This document shows positions 8,283 to 16,207 of a DNA stretch of 58,160 nucleotides, in pieces; positions within the stretch are counted from its first letter, which is position 1; every line of letters starts with the position of its first letter. The notes beneath the pieces were generated by a model. It ran no database searches, was not told the DNA's origin, and saw only the letters and a program-made list of their open reading frames with translations. This stretch comes from Microbacteriaceae bacterium 3FA27C10 (GTDB lineage Bacteria > Actinomycetota > Actinomycetes > Actinomycetales > Microbacteriaceae). The DNA is taken from contig SCNI01000023.1 of the NCBI GenBank assembly GCA_005502775.1, positions 1-58,160 on the forward strand, in the 5' to 3' direction. The translations under genes were made by a program, and so were the position numbers.

Positions 8283-8885
8283 ATGGCCCGACCCCGCCGC
8301 TTCGACGAACAGCAGCTGCTGGACTGCGCCCAGGAGTCCTTCTGGGTGCATGGCTACGACCGCGCCTCGGTGGAGGACATCTCGCTCGCCTCGGGCGTCG
8401 GCAACGGCAGCATCTACGCCGCCTACGGCAGCAAGCTCGGGCTGTTCCTCGCCGTGTTCACCCGCTACTGCGAGGGCCGGGTGCAGCTCGTCGACGGCGT
8501 CATCCGCTCGCACCGCGGCAGCTTCGAAGAAGCGGTGGCGAACTACCTCGACGAGATCGTGGCCGACTGCACCTCGCACGCCGATCTGCGCGGCTGCCTC
8601 ATGCTCAACAGCATGGGCGAGCTCGCCGCCCGTTTCCCCGAGGTCGTGACCATCAGCAACCGCACGGTCGCGGCGATGGAGGGCATCGTGAGCGAGCGCG
8701 TGGCCGGGGCCGTGGCCGCGGGCGAGCTCGAGCTCGACGCCGACGAGGTCGAGCCGCTCGGCTCGCACATCGTGCTCGTGTCGCAAGGTCTCATCCAGCT
8801 CAGCCGCATCGGCGTGCCCATCGAACGTCTCCGAGCGATCGCCTCGACGTCGAGCCGGCTCACCGCGCTGCTCACGGCCGCCTGA
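8283..8885 (+). CDS. TetR-family regulator 1
   Basis: A 200-aa TetR repressor. The N-terminal HTH covers about residues 8-55 (LLDCAQESFWVHGYDRAS, then DISLASGVGNGSIYAAYGSK), with the usual conserved aromatic-Lys end of the recognition helix. The C-terminal region (about 75-200) is the ligand/dimer domain and includes LRGCLMLNSMGEL, as in TetR proteins of the YxaF/AcrR_C type. It is divergent from the nuclease gene (69 bases apart). The next gene in the same direction is an MFS exporter 188 bases downstream, its most likely target. Confidence 0.88.
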   Translation: MARPRRFDEQQLLDCAQESFWVHGYDRASVEDISLASGVGNGSIYAAYGSKLGLFLAVFTRYCEGRVQLVDGVIRSHRGSFEEAVANYLDEIVADCTSHADLRGCLMLNSMGELAARFPEVVTISNRTVAAMEGIVSERVAGAVAAGELELDADEVEPLGSHIVLVSQGLIQLSRIGVPIERLRAIASTSSRLTALLTAA

Positions 8886-8986
8886 ATCGCCCCGCTCCGG
8901 GTCGTCCCGGCGGGAACACCGCTGCACTTGCAACAGATCGAGTAGGGCCGGCGAACCCTGCCGAGTAGCCTTCAGGCTGAGGCCAG

Positions 8987-9034
8987 CGACGTCCCGGGCT
9001 CCCACCGCCGCCGCGGCCGGGACCCGGGACGTCG
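8987..9034. terminator. Perfect 12-bp inverted repeat between tetR-1 and the MFS gene
   Basis: CGACGTCCCGGG (8987-8998) and its exact complement CCCGGGACGTCG (9023-9034) are separated by 24 bases. It may be the terminator of tetR-1, or an operator or attenuator for the MFS gene that starts 40 bases later. No U-run follows, which is usual in this GC range. Otherwise 8886-9073 shows nothing. Confidence 0.5.
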
Positions 9035-9073
9035 TCGTTCGAGGCGGGGCCTCCGCAGACGAAAGGACGGCAG

Positions 9074-10288
9074 ATGGCGCTCCCCGCCGTGCGGCACGGG
9101 GCCGGGTTCTGGATCGTCGCCGCCACCTTCCTGCTGGTGATGGCGTACTCCACGGTGCCGACGCCCCTCTACCCGCTCTACCAGCAGCGCGACGGGTTCT
9201 CCTCGGTGACGATCACCGTGATCTTCGCGGCCTACGCGGTGGGCGTCATCGTGAGCCTGTATCTCGCGGGGCACGTGAGCGACTGGCTCGGCCGCCGCCG
9301 GGTGCTGCTCGTCGCGGTGCTCGTCTCCGCGCTGGCCGCCGTGATGTTCCTGCTCTGGACGGAGGTGCCTGGGCTCATCCTGGCGCGGTTCGTCGACGGG
9401 GTCTCCATCGGCGTGCTGACCGCCACGGCCACCGCGCACCTCACCGAGCTGCGCGCCACCGCGCGGCCCTCCGAGAACCGCATCGTCGCCGCCTCGGTCG
9501 CGGGCGCGGCGAACCTCGGCGGTCTCGCTCTCGGCCCGCTCATCGGCGGGATGTTCGCCGAGTTCCTGCCCGACCCGCTGCGGCTGCCGCACCAGGTCTT
9601 CCTCGTCGTGTTCCTGCTGGCGGCGGTGCTGCTGCTCCTGGTGCCCGAGACGGTGACGGCGACCGATCCGCTCCCCCGCTACCGGCCCCAGCGCCTCTCG
9701 GTGCCGGCCACGGCCCGGCGGCCCTTCCTCCTCGCCGCCTTCGGGGCGTTCTCGGCGTTCTCGGTGCTCGGGCTGTTCACCTCACTCGCCCCGACCTTCC
9801 TGATCGCGACCTTCGACGCGCCCGACCGTCTGCTCGCGGGCGCGACGACGTTCTCGGTGTTCGGAGCCGCCGCGGCCGGCCAGCTCCTGCTCGCGGCGCT
9901 GAAGCTGCGAACCCAGCTGCTCATCGCCGCCCTGGGCTGCGGTGCGGGGCTGGCGCTGGTGGCGGCCGGTGCGCTGGTGCCGCTGCTGGCCGTGTTCATC
10001 GTCGGCGGGATCGGCGCCGGCCTCGGCGTCGGCCTGCTCTTCAAGAGCGCCCTCGCCACGGCGACACGACTGGCCGAACCGGGCCGCACGGGCGCGACCC
10101 TCGCTCTGATGTTCCTCATCGCCTACGCCGGGCTCGCCATCCCGTCGCTGCTGGTGGGCGTCTTCCTGCAGTTCATCCCGCCCACCACCGTGCTGCTCGC
10201 CTTCGCGGCCCTCGTGCTCGTGGCCACCGTCTCCGCCGCCGCCCTGATGCGCCGAGCCGCCGCGCGACCGCCAGCCGAAAGGGGCTAG
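9074..10288 (+). CDS. MFS transporter (12-TM, drug-efflux type)
   Basis: A 404-aa inner-membrane protein with about 12 hydrophobic segments. The loop after TM2 carries MFS motif A (GHVSDWLGRRR). The first helix has YSTVPTPLYPLY, often seen in actinobacterial MFS efflux proteins, and the final segment ends in a short basic tail (RRAAARPPAERG). Family members export small toxic compounds by proton antiport. The start at 9074 follows AAAGGACGG. It is downstream of tetR-1 and its stop overlaps the stop of convergent tetR-2. The substrate is unknown. Confidence 0.88.
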   Translation: MALPAVRHGAGFWIVAATFLLVMAYSTVPTPLYPLYQQRDGFSSVTITVIFAAYAVGVIVSLYLAGHVSDWLGRRRVLLVAVLVSALAAVMFLLWTEVPGLILARFVDGVSIGVLTATATAHLTELRATARPSENRIVAASVAGAANLGGLALGPLIGGMFAEFLPDPLRLPHQVFLVVFLLAAVLLLLVPETVTATDPLPRYRPQRLSVPATARRPFLLAAFGAFSAFSVLGLFTSLAPTFLIATFDAPDRLLAGATTFSVFGAAAAGQLLLAALKLRTQLLIAALGCGAGLALVAAGALVPLLAVFIVGGIGAGLGVGLLFKSALATATRLAEPGRTGATLALMFLIAYAGLAIPSLLVGVFLQFIPPTTVLLAFAALVLVATVSAAALMRRAAARPPAERG

Positions 10289-10959
10289 GCGCCGACCGGG
10301 GCCGCCTGAGCCGGCGCGGAGGCCGCGGAACCCAGCCCGACGGCGGGCAGCATGACGTGGTCGATCATCGCGAGGAGGAACTCGCGGTCGACCGGCTTCT
10401 TCAGGATGAGCGTGCGGTAGGCCGCCATCGCGGGTGTGACGAGCGAGAGCGTCTCCACGTCGATGTCGCTCGCGATCTCGCCTCGTTCCATCGCCCGGCG
10501 GAGGAACAGGCGGTTCACCTCGGCGCGCGGCCGGATGATGGCGTCGTTGATCGCGTCGGAGAGCTCCGGCGACCGGGAGATCATCGACATCACTCCCGCC
10601 ATGATCTGCAGCTTGCGCTCGCCGTCCTCGATCGAGGCCGGCTTGATCATGGCGACGAGATCGCCGCGCAGAGTTCCGGTGTCGGGCACCACGTCGTACT
10701 GACCTCGCTTCATGCAGGCGACGGCATCCACCACCAGTTCGCCCTTCGAGGCCCACCGCCGGTAGAGGGTGCCTTTGCCCGCCTTCGCGCGCGCGGCCAC
10801 CATGTCGATGGTCATGCCGTCGTAGCCCGACTCGGCGAGCACCTCGAGGGCGGCTTCGAGAATCTCGGGGTCGCGGGAGTGGTCGCGCTTGCGGCCGAGC
10901 TTCGGGGAGCTCTCCGACTCGAGCTCGGAATCGGGGCCGGAGAGGTCGAGCTGCGTCAT
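10285..10959 (-). CDS. TetR-family regulator 2
   Basis: A 224-aa TetR repressor from the ATG at 10959 (AAGGAG 9 bases upstream); a GTG at 10977 in frame is the alternative but would overlap the ribosome site. The HTH lies at about residues 30-75 (ILEAALEVLAESGYDG, then MVAARAKAGKGTLYRRWASK). The C-terminal part fits the TetR_C type of proteins that begin with a charged disordered N-terminus. It is divergent from the DHA2-type exporter at 11087, whose promoter carries a palindrome suitable for a TetR dimer. A TACAAT box at 11010-11005 is its likely own -10. Confidence 0.88.
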   Translation of the reverse strand: MTQLDLSGPDSELESESSPKLGRKRDHSRDPEILEAALEVLAESGYDGMTIDMVAARAKAGKGTLYRRWASKGELVVDAVACMKRGQYDVVPDTGTLRGDLVAMIKPASIEDGERKLQIMAGVMSMISRSPELSDAINDAIIRPRAEVNRLFLRRAMERGEIASDIDVETLSLVTPAMAAYRTLILKKPVDREFLLAMIDHVMLPAVGLGSAASAPAQAAPVGA

Positions 10960-11045
10960 TGCGGCGATCTCCTTCACTTGTGGGTTATCTGGTCGGGCAT
11001 CACCATTGTATCCTCGAGAAACAGCACGTCGCCGTTCTGGAACTC

Positions 11046-11079
11046 ACTGTATCCGAAACTACTCAGTACCGTATATAGT
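11046..11079 (+). promoter_or_regulatory. Probable TetR operator over the -10 box of the DHA2 exporter
   Basis: An imperfect inverted repeat with two 15-base arms (11046-11060 and 11065-11079; 11 of 15 positions match) and a 4-base centre. The arms share ACT-n-TAT-n-CG-nn-ACT. The right arm contains the TATAGT -10 box (11074-11079), only 7 bases before the ATG at 11087, so a bound repressor would block a leaderless promoter. TetR-2, divergent and 128 bases away, is the obvious binder. Confidence 0.6.
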
Positions 11080-11086
11080 GTTCCTC

Positions 11087-12616
11087 ATGACCCAGACTTC
11101 TCCCGCGTCGACCGACGCCGCCCCCACGGGGGCCTCCTCCCGTCGCTGGTGGACACTCACCACCGTCGCCCTCGCCCAGCTCATGGTGGTGCTCGACGCC
11201 ACGGTCGTGAACATCGCGCTGCCGGCCGCCCAGGCCGACCTCGGCTTCTCCGACGGCGACCGCCAGTGGATCATCACGGCCTACTCGCTCGCCTTCGGCA
11301 GCCTGCTCCTGCTCGGTGGACGCCTCTCCGACCTGATCGGCCGCAAGCGCGCCTTCATCATCGGCCTCGTCGGCTTCGCCGTGGCCTCCGCGCTCGGGGG
11401 CGCCGCCGACAGCTTCGGCACGCTGGTGGCCGCCCGCGCCTTGCAGGGAGCCTTCGGCGCCCTGCTCGCACCCACCGCCCTCGCGGTGCTCACCACCACC
11501 TTCACCATCCCGAAGGAACGCGCCCGCGCCTTCGGCGTGTTCGGCGCGATCGCCGGCGCCGGTGGCGCCGTCGGCCTCCTGCTCGGCGGCTTCCTGACCG
11601 AAGACCTGAACTGGCGCTGGAACCTCTACATCAACGTCTTCATCGCCGTGATCGCCATCATCGGCGCCGTCATCTTCGTCACCACCCCGAAGCGGGTCGG
11701 CCCGCGGCCGAAGCTCGACGTGCCCGGCACCCTGCTCGTCTCGGGTGCCCTGTTCTCGCTGGTCTACGGCTTCTCGAACGCCGAGACCGACGGCTGGGGA
11801 TCGCCGCTGACCTGGGGCTTCCTGACGGCGGCGGGCGTTCTGCTCGTGGCGTTCGTGCTCTGGCAGCGCCGCGCGGCGCATCCGCTGCTCCCGCTCTCGA
11901 TCGTGCTCGACCGCAACCGCGGCGCCGCCTACAGCTCCGTGCTGATCGCCGGCGCCGGGATGTTCGGCATCTTCCTCTTCGTGACCTACTACCTGCAGGC
12001 CTCGCTGCACTACTCGCCCATCCAGACGGGCCTGTCGTTCCTGCCGATGATCGGCATGCTCGTGCTCGCGGCGCAGCTGTCGACGAACATCTTCGTGCCG
12101 CGCTTCGGGCCGAAGATCATGGTGCCGTTCGGCATGCTGCTCGCGATGACCGGCATGATCTACCTCACCCACCTGAACATCGACAGCAGCTACGCGGCCG
12201 ACATCCTGCCGCCGCTGATGATCCTCGGCTTCGGCATGGGCTCGATCATGCCGGCGTCGATGCAGACCGCGACCCTCGGCGTCGACCGCCAGTTCGCGGG
12301 CGTCGCCTCGGCCATGGTGAACACCAGCCAGCAGGTCGGCGGCTCGATCGGGACGGCGCTGCTCAACACCCTCGCGGCGACCGCGCTCACCGACTTCATC
12401 GCCTCGAACCAGCCCACCACCCCGCAGGTGCTGTCGGATGCCGCCATCCACAGCTACTCGACCGCCTACTGGTGGGGCGCCGCGTTCTTCGCCTTCGGCG
12501 CGGTGATGTCGGCCCTGCTGTTCCGTCGTCGCGGGCAGGGCGTCTCGCTGCACAACCCGGGTGGCGACGCTCCGGCGAACGCCGCCGCGCCGGCCGAGCC
12601 GGTGGTCGCGCACTAG
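11087..12616 (+). CDS. DHA2-family (EmrB/QacA-type) multidrug MFS transporter
   Basis: A 509-aa membrane protein with 14 predicted membrane helices. Diagnostic motifs: LDATVVNIALP in TM1 (motif D1), GGRLSDLIGRKRAF after TM2 (motif A), and the glycine-rich GAIAGAGGAVGLLLGGFL in TM5 (motif C), typical of proton-drug antiporters. The ATG at 11087 is preferred because TATAGT lies 7 bases upstream and no ribosome site is present, which indicates leaderless translation. An upstream extension of the frame is not supported. It is probably repressed by TetR-2 and induced by a toxic hydrophobic compound. Confidence 0.9.
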   Translation: MTQTSPASTDAAPTGASSRRWWTLTTVALAQLMVVLDATVVNIALPAAQADLGFSDGDRQWIITAYSLAFGSLLLLGGRLSDLIGRKRAFIIGLVGFAVASALGGAADSFGTLVAARALQGAFGALLAPTALAVLTTTFTIPKERARAFGVFGAIAGAGGAVGLLLGGFLTEDLNWRWNLYINVFIAVIAIIGAVIFVTTPKRVGPRPKLDVPGTLLVSGALFSLVYGFSNAETDGWGSPLTWGFLTAAGVLLVAFVLWQRRAAHPLLPLSIVLDRNRGAAYSSVLIAGAGMFGIFLFVTYYLQASLHYSPIQTGLSFLPMIGMLVLAAQLSTNIFVPRFGPKIMVPFGMLLAMTGMIYLTHLNIDSSYAADILPPLMILGFGMGSIMPASMQTATLGVDRQFAGVASAMVNTSQQVGGSIGTALLNTLAATALTDFIASNQPTTPQVLSDAAIHSYSTAYWWGAAFFAFGAVMSALLFRRRGQGVSLHNPGGDAPANAAAPAEPVVAH

Positions 12617-12628
12617 GCACCGCGCAAG

Positions 12629-12687
12629 CCGACGGAGTTCGGGCCCGGCAGTCGGAGACGACGGATGCCGGGCCCGAACTGCGTCGG
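12629..12687. terminator. Large palindrome between convergent genes (22-bp arms, 15-base loop)
   Basis: The left arm is 12629-12650 and the right arm 12666-12687, with one mismatch; arms centre on TTCGGGCCCGG. It lies between the DHA2 exporter and the convergent PhzF gene and probably terminates both. The loop length (15) equals that of the two related palindromes at 27419 and 34782, although the arm sequence differs. The rest of the gap (12688-12782) has short direct repeats of a GCAGCGGCC / CCCTTCGG type and no gene. Confidence 0.65.
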
Positions 12688-12782
12688 CTCCTCCGTCGTT
12701 CTGGCGCAGCGGCCCTTCGGTACTGCTGCGCCCGGCCCAGCAGCCCTTCGGCGCAGCGGCCTCCAGGCTCCTGCGTCCGGGC

Positions 12783-13541
12783 TCAGGGCAGCGAGAGCTC
12801 CTGTGCCGGGGACCAGACCGTGCGGCCGCCCACCTGCACGGTCTCGTCGCCGAGGAACCGGGTGTAGAGCCGCGAGCCCGCCCCCTGGTCGATGGCGAGG
12901 TCTCGGCCGAGCAACGCGGTGATGCGCACCGCGGCAGCGCCCGTGGCTTCGTCCTCCACGATGCCGAGCGCCGGTGCGAACATGCGCGACCGGATGCGCC
13001 CGGCCGCCTCGTCGATCCAGGCCCAGGCGTATTCGTGCTCGCCTGTGAACGACTCCGCCTCGAGCGCCCCGACCACCGCGGGCGAGTCGAGCTCGTGCCA
13101 GGTGAACTCCGGAGCCCAGGACGCGCGCCCGGTGATCCAGGTGAGCTCGCCGTCGTAGCGCACGGCGACGTCGCCGGCCGGCACACTCAGCGTCGTGACC
13201 GGCAACCCCTGCTGCGCGAGCCACCACGAGGTGCCGACGCTCGGATGCCCGGCGAAAGGCAGCTCGCGCGCCGGCGTGAAGATGCGGATGCGCGCCACAC
13301 GCCCGACGCCCGATCGCTCGTCCGCGCCGTGCGGGCGGCTGTCCCGTTCGAGCAGTTCGTCGACGAACACCGTCTCGCTGAAGCCGAGGGCGGTGGCGAT
13401 CTCCTGCTCACGGCCGAGTGTCTCTGCGCTGGAACGCACCAGTCCGAGCGGATTGCCGAAGGCGCCTTCGGCATCGGTGAACACGGAGACGACGTCGACG
13501 GGAAGGGAGAGCATCTCCCGATTCTGGGCCCACACCCTCAC
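12783..13541 (-). CDS. PhzF-family isomerase-like protein
   Basis: A 252-aa protein of the PhzF/diaminopimelate-epimerase fold. Visible signatures are VFTDAEGAFGNPLG near the N-terminus, the first-half motif ARELPFAGHPSVGTSWWL, and the second-half EDEATGAAAV that mirrors the GxGxxxRGAE-type turn. Family members isomerise small acids; PhzF itself acts in phenazine synthesis, but no phenazine genes are here, so the substrate is unknown. The GTG at 13541 gives the full frame; an internal ATG at 13514 is also possible and would bring the motif to the usual distance from the start. Confidence 0.82.
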   Translation of the reverse strand: MRVWAQNREMLSLPVDVVSVFTDAEGAFGNPLGLVRSSAETLGREQEIATALGFSETVFVDELLERDSRPHGADERSGVGRVARIRIFTPARELPFAGHPSVGTSWWLAQQGLPVTTLSVPAGDVAVRYDGELTWITGRASWAPEFTWHELDSPAVVGALEAESFTGEHEYAWAWIDEAAGRIRSRMFAPALGIVEDEATGAAAVRITALLGRDLAIDQGAGSRLYTRFLGDETVQVGGRTVWSPAQELSLP

Positions 13542-13590
13542 CGTCTCAAGCCGCCAGTCCGCACCCGGTGGCCTGCTCGTGCGGCTGCCC

Positions 13591-14031
13591 TCAGCCGCGG
13601 ATGGCGACGCTCGGCGAGATGGCCGTCCAGCTCGGTCCCACGGTCATGTACTCGGTGTGCAGCCACACCCGCTGACCCGTCTGGGCGATCTCGAGCGTGG
13701 AGCCGTAGCGCCCGAAGTGATCGGCGTCGGCACAGCTCGCGACGGTCTCGGCGCCCTCGGCGATGAAACAGATCTCGTTGTCGGCCGTGGCACCGGCCCA
13801 GTAGTCGATCCCCTCGTAGCTGACGAGCATCCGCACCGAAGAGGGCAGGATGGCGGGGTCGACCCCCGCGATCGCGGGCGGCAGGTGTCCGCTGGCCAGC
13901 AGTGTTCCCTGGTCGAGGTGCGCGAGCTTCGTGTACGCGTCGACCGGATGCGTCGCGCATCCGGCGAGACCGATCGTCGCGGCGATCATCAGTGCAGTCG
14001 ACCCCGTGACGGCGGCGGCTCGCGAACGCAT
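13591..14031 (-). CDS. Putative lipoprotein (146 aa)
   Basis: I do not recognise a family. The N-terminus is a lipoprotein signal: basic MRSR, a hydrophobic core, and the lipobox LAGC at about residues 22-25, so the mature protein would be lipid-anchored on the outer face of the membrane. The mature part (about 120 aa) is probably beta-rich and has two further cysteines (EICFI and VASCAD) that could form a disulfide. The ATG at 14031 follows GAAGGG 5 bases upstream. It is 49 bases downstream of... the gene order puts it before the PhzF gene in the same direction, so they may be co-transcribed, though no functional link is apparent. Confidence 0.72.
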   Translation of the reverse strand: MRSRAAAVTGSTALMIAATIGLAGCATHPVDAYTKLAHLDQGTLLASGHLPPAIAGVDPAILPSSVRMLVSYEGIDYWAGATADNEICFIAEGAETVASCADADHFGRYGSTLEIAQTGQRVWLHTEYMTVGPSWTAISPSVAIRG

Positions 14032-14160
14032 GTGACCCTTCCGATGAATGCCTGTTGCGGCATATCTTCTCCGCCTTCGACGATAGGGCATGAAAATGAC
14101 CGTCGGCTCCGAGCGAGGGGCGCCGCCCCGGCCGTCGCCCACAGGTGGTTGGATGGAGGG

Positions 14161-15435
14161 ATGGCCGACAGCACGACGTACATCGACGACTTCGCCGCGT
14201 TCATCCGGGCCTCGCCCTCCTCGTATCACGCGGCCGCCGAGACGGGCCGCCGCCTCGCAGCCGCCGGATTCGGGACGCTCGACGAGACCGCGGCCTGGCC
14301 CGCCGGACCCGGTCGCCACCACGTGGTGCGCGACGGCGCCGTCATCGCGTGGATCGTGCCCGAGGGAGCGGATGCGCTCACCCCCTTCCGCATTCTCGGC
14401 GCTCATACCGACTCCCCCGGCTTCAAGCTCAAGCCCAAGCCCACCACCGGTTCGAACGGCTGGCTGCAGGCCGGCGTCGAGGTCTACGGCGGTCCGCTGC
14501 TGAACTCCTGGCTCGACCGCGAGCTCGAACTCGCCGGCCGGATCGTGACCCGCGACGGAGCGCAGCACCTCGTGCGAACCGGGCCGTTCCTGCGGATCCC
14601 GCAGCTGGCCGTGCACCTCGACCGCGAGGCCAACTCCGGCCTCACCCTCGACCGGCAGCGGCACACGGCGCCCGTGTTCGGGGTCGGCGAGGTGTCGCAG
14701 ACCGACCTCGTGGGCATCCTCGCGGCCCTCGCCGGGCTCGACGCGGCCGAGGTGGCGGGCTACGACCTCCTCACCGCCGACACCAACCCGCCGGCGCGCT
14801 TCGGGCTCGACGACGCCCTCTTCGCGGCGGGCCGGATGGACAACCTCACCTCCGTGCACGCGGGCCTCACCGCCCTGCTCGGCACGACCGCCGACGCCGG
14901 GCACATCTCGGTGTTCGCCGCCTTCGACCACGAGGAACTCGGCTCCGAATCGCGCTCCGGCGCGAGCGGACCGTTCCTCGCCGACGTTCTCGCGCGCATC
15001 TCTTCGGGCCTCGGCGCCGGACTCGAAGAGCGGGCGCGGGCGATCTCGGCGTCGTGGTGCCTCTCCTCGGACGCCGGGCACGCCGTGCACCCGAACTACC
15101 CCGAGCGGCACGACCCGGCGAACCACCCGGTCGCAGGCGGCGGGCCGCTGCTCAAGATCAACGCGAACCAGCGGTATGCGACGGATGCGCCCGGTGCGGC
15201 CCTCTGGAGCCGGCTCTGCGCAGAGGCCGGGGTCGACTACCAGGAGTTCGTGTCGAACAACACGGTTCCCTGCGGCTCGACCATCGGGCCGCTCACCGCG
15301 ACGCGGATCGGCATCCGCACGATCGACGTCGGCGCCCCGCTGCTGTCGATGCACTCGGCACGCGAGCTCGCCCACGTCGACGACCTCGTGGCCCTGTCGG
15401 CGGCGATCGGCGCGTTCTTCGGCCCGCGCGCCTGA
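14161..15435 (+). CDS. M18-family zinc aminopeptidase
   Basis: A 424-aa cytoplasmic aminopeptidase with the metal ligands in order: GAHTDSPGFKLKPKP (His, Asp), GRMDNLTS (bridging Asp), FDHEELGSESRSGA (catalytic and metal-binding Glu pair), and the C-terminal LSMHSARELAHVDD (His). The long SSDAGHAVHPNYPERHDP segment is typical of the family. Such enzymes form large dodecamers that remove acidic or neutral N-terminal residues from peptides. Length is normal. The ATG is preceded by TTGGAT and GGAGGG, so either a weak leaderless -10 or a very close ribosome site is used. Confidence 0.93.
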   Translation: MADSTTYIDDFAAFIRASPSSYHAAAETGRRLAAAGFGTLDETAAWPAGPGRHHVVRDGAVIAWIVPEGADALTPFRILGAHTDSPGFKLKPKPTTGSNGWLQAGVEVYGGPLLNSWLDRELELAGRIVTRDGAQHLVRTGPFLRIPQLAVHLDREANSGLTLDRQRHTAPVFGVGEVSQTDLVGILAALAGLDAAEVAGYDLLTADTNPPARFGLDDALFAAGRMDNLTSVHAGLTALLGTTADAGHISVFAAFDHEELGSESRSGASGPFLADVLARISSGLGAGLEERARAISASWCLSSDAGHAVHPNYPERHDPANHPVAGGGPLLKINANQRYATDAPGAALWSRLCAEAGVDYQEFVSNNTVPCGSTIGPLTATRIGIRTIDVGAPLLSMHSARELAHVDDLVALSAAIGAFFGPRA

Positions 15436-15508
15436 GAAGACGTTCAGACTCCGCGCGCGCAGGCCACCCCGGGTGACAGCCCCCGGGCGGGCGCGCGACA
15501 ATGGCAGG

Positions 15509-16207
15509 ATGGCCGCCTCCGCCGATCCTCCCGTCCGTGTGCTCGTCGTCGAAGACGACCAGGAGCTCGGGCCTCTGCTGCAGCGGGGCCTCGAGGACGA
15601 GGGCTACACGGTCGACTGGGTGCTCGACGGCACCTCGGCGCTCATCGCCGAGCGCGCCGCGGACTACGACCTCGCGGTGCTCGACGTGATGCTGCCCGGC
15701 ATGTCGGGCTTCGAGCTCTGCCGCCGCTTGCGAGGCAGCCGGCCGGGAATGCTCGTGCTCATGCTCACCGCCCGCGACGCCGTCGACGACCGCGTGCGCG
15801 GCCTCGACTCGGGCGCCGACGACTATCTCGTCAAGCCCTTCGCCTTCACCGAGCTCACCGCGCGGCTGCACGCGCTGCGCCGCCGCCGGGAGACCCTCTC
15901 GAGCAGCCCACGCATCGAGGTGGGCAATCTCGTGATCGAGAACCACGACCGCGTGGTGAGGGCCGGCGGCCGCGTGGTCGCGCTCAGCCCGAAGGAGTTC
16001 GCGGTGCTCCGGCTGCTGGCGCAGAACGCCGGGGAGACGGTGGGGCGCGACGTCATCCTCGCCGAGATCTGGGGAACCGTGCCGCACAGCGATGCGAACA
16101 TCGTCGACCAGTACATCAGCTACCTGCGCCGCAAGCTGGAGCCCGTCGCCGCCGGGGTCAGCCTCGTCACCGTGCGGGGCGTGGGGTTCGAGTTGACTCC
16201 CGGATGA
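15509..16207 (+). CDS. OmpR-family response regulator
   Basis: A 232-aa two-component regulator. The receiver domain (about residues 9-120) has the acidic pair EDD, the phosphorylation Asp59 in AVLDVMLPGMSG, the Thr in LMLTARD, and Lys in YLVKPFAF. The winged-helix output domain (about 135-230) ends in the DNA-binding signature SYLRRKLEP...TVRGVGFEL. The ATG at 15509 has GACAAT 6 bases upstream, near the leaderless pattern. The stop overlaps the start of the kinase gene (ATGA), so the two are translationally coupled. Confidence 0.95.
   Translation: MAASADPPVRVLVVEDDQELGPLLQRGLEDEGYTVDWVLDGTSALIAERAADYDLAVLDVMLPGMSGFELCRRLRGSRPGMLVLMLTARDAVDDRVRGLDSGADDYLVKPFAFTELTARLHALRRRRETLSSSPRIEVGNLVIENHDRVVRAGGRVVALSPKEFAVLRLLAQNAGETVGRDVILAEIWGTVPHSDANIVDQYISYLRRKLEPVAAGVSLVTVRGVGFELTPG

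Noticed and set aside
12783-13541. Phenazine biosynthesis cluster, suggested by the PhzF homologue
   Set aside because: No other phz genes are nearby, and PhzF-fold proteins are common in bacteria that make no phenazines.
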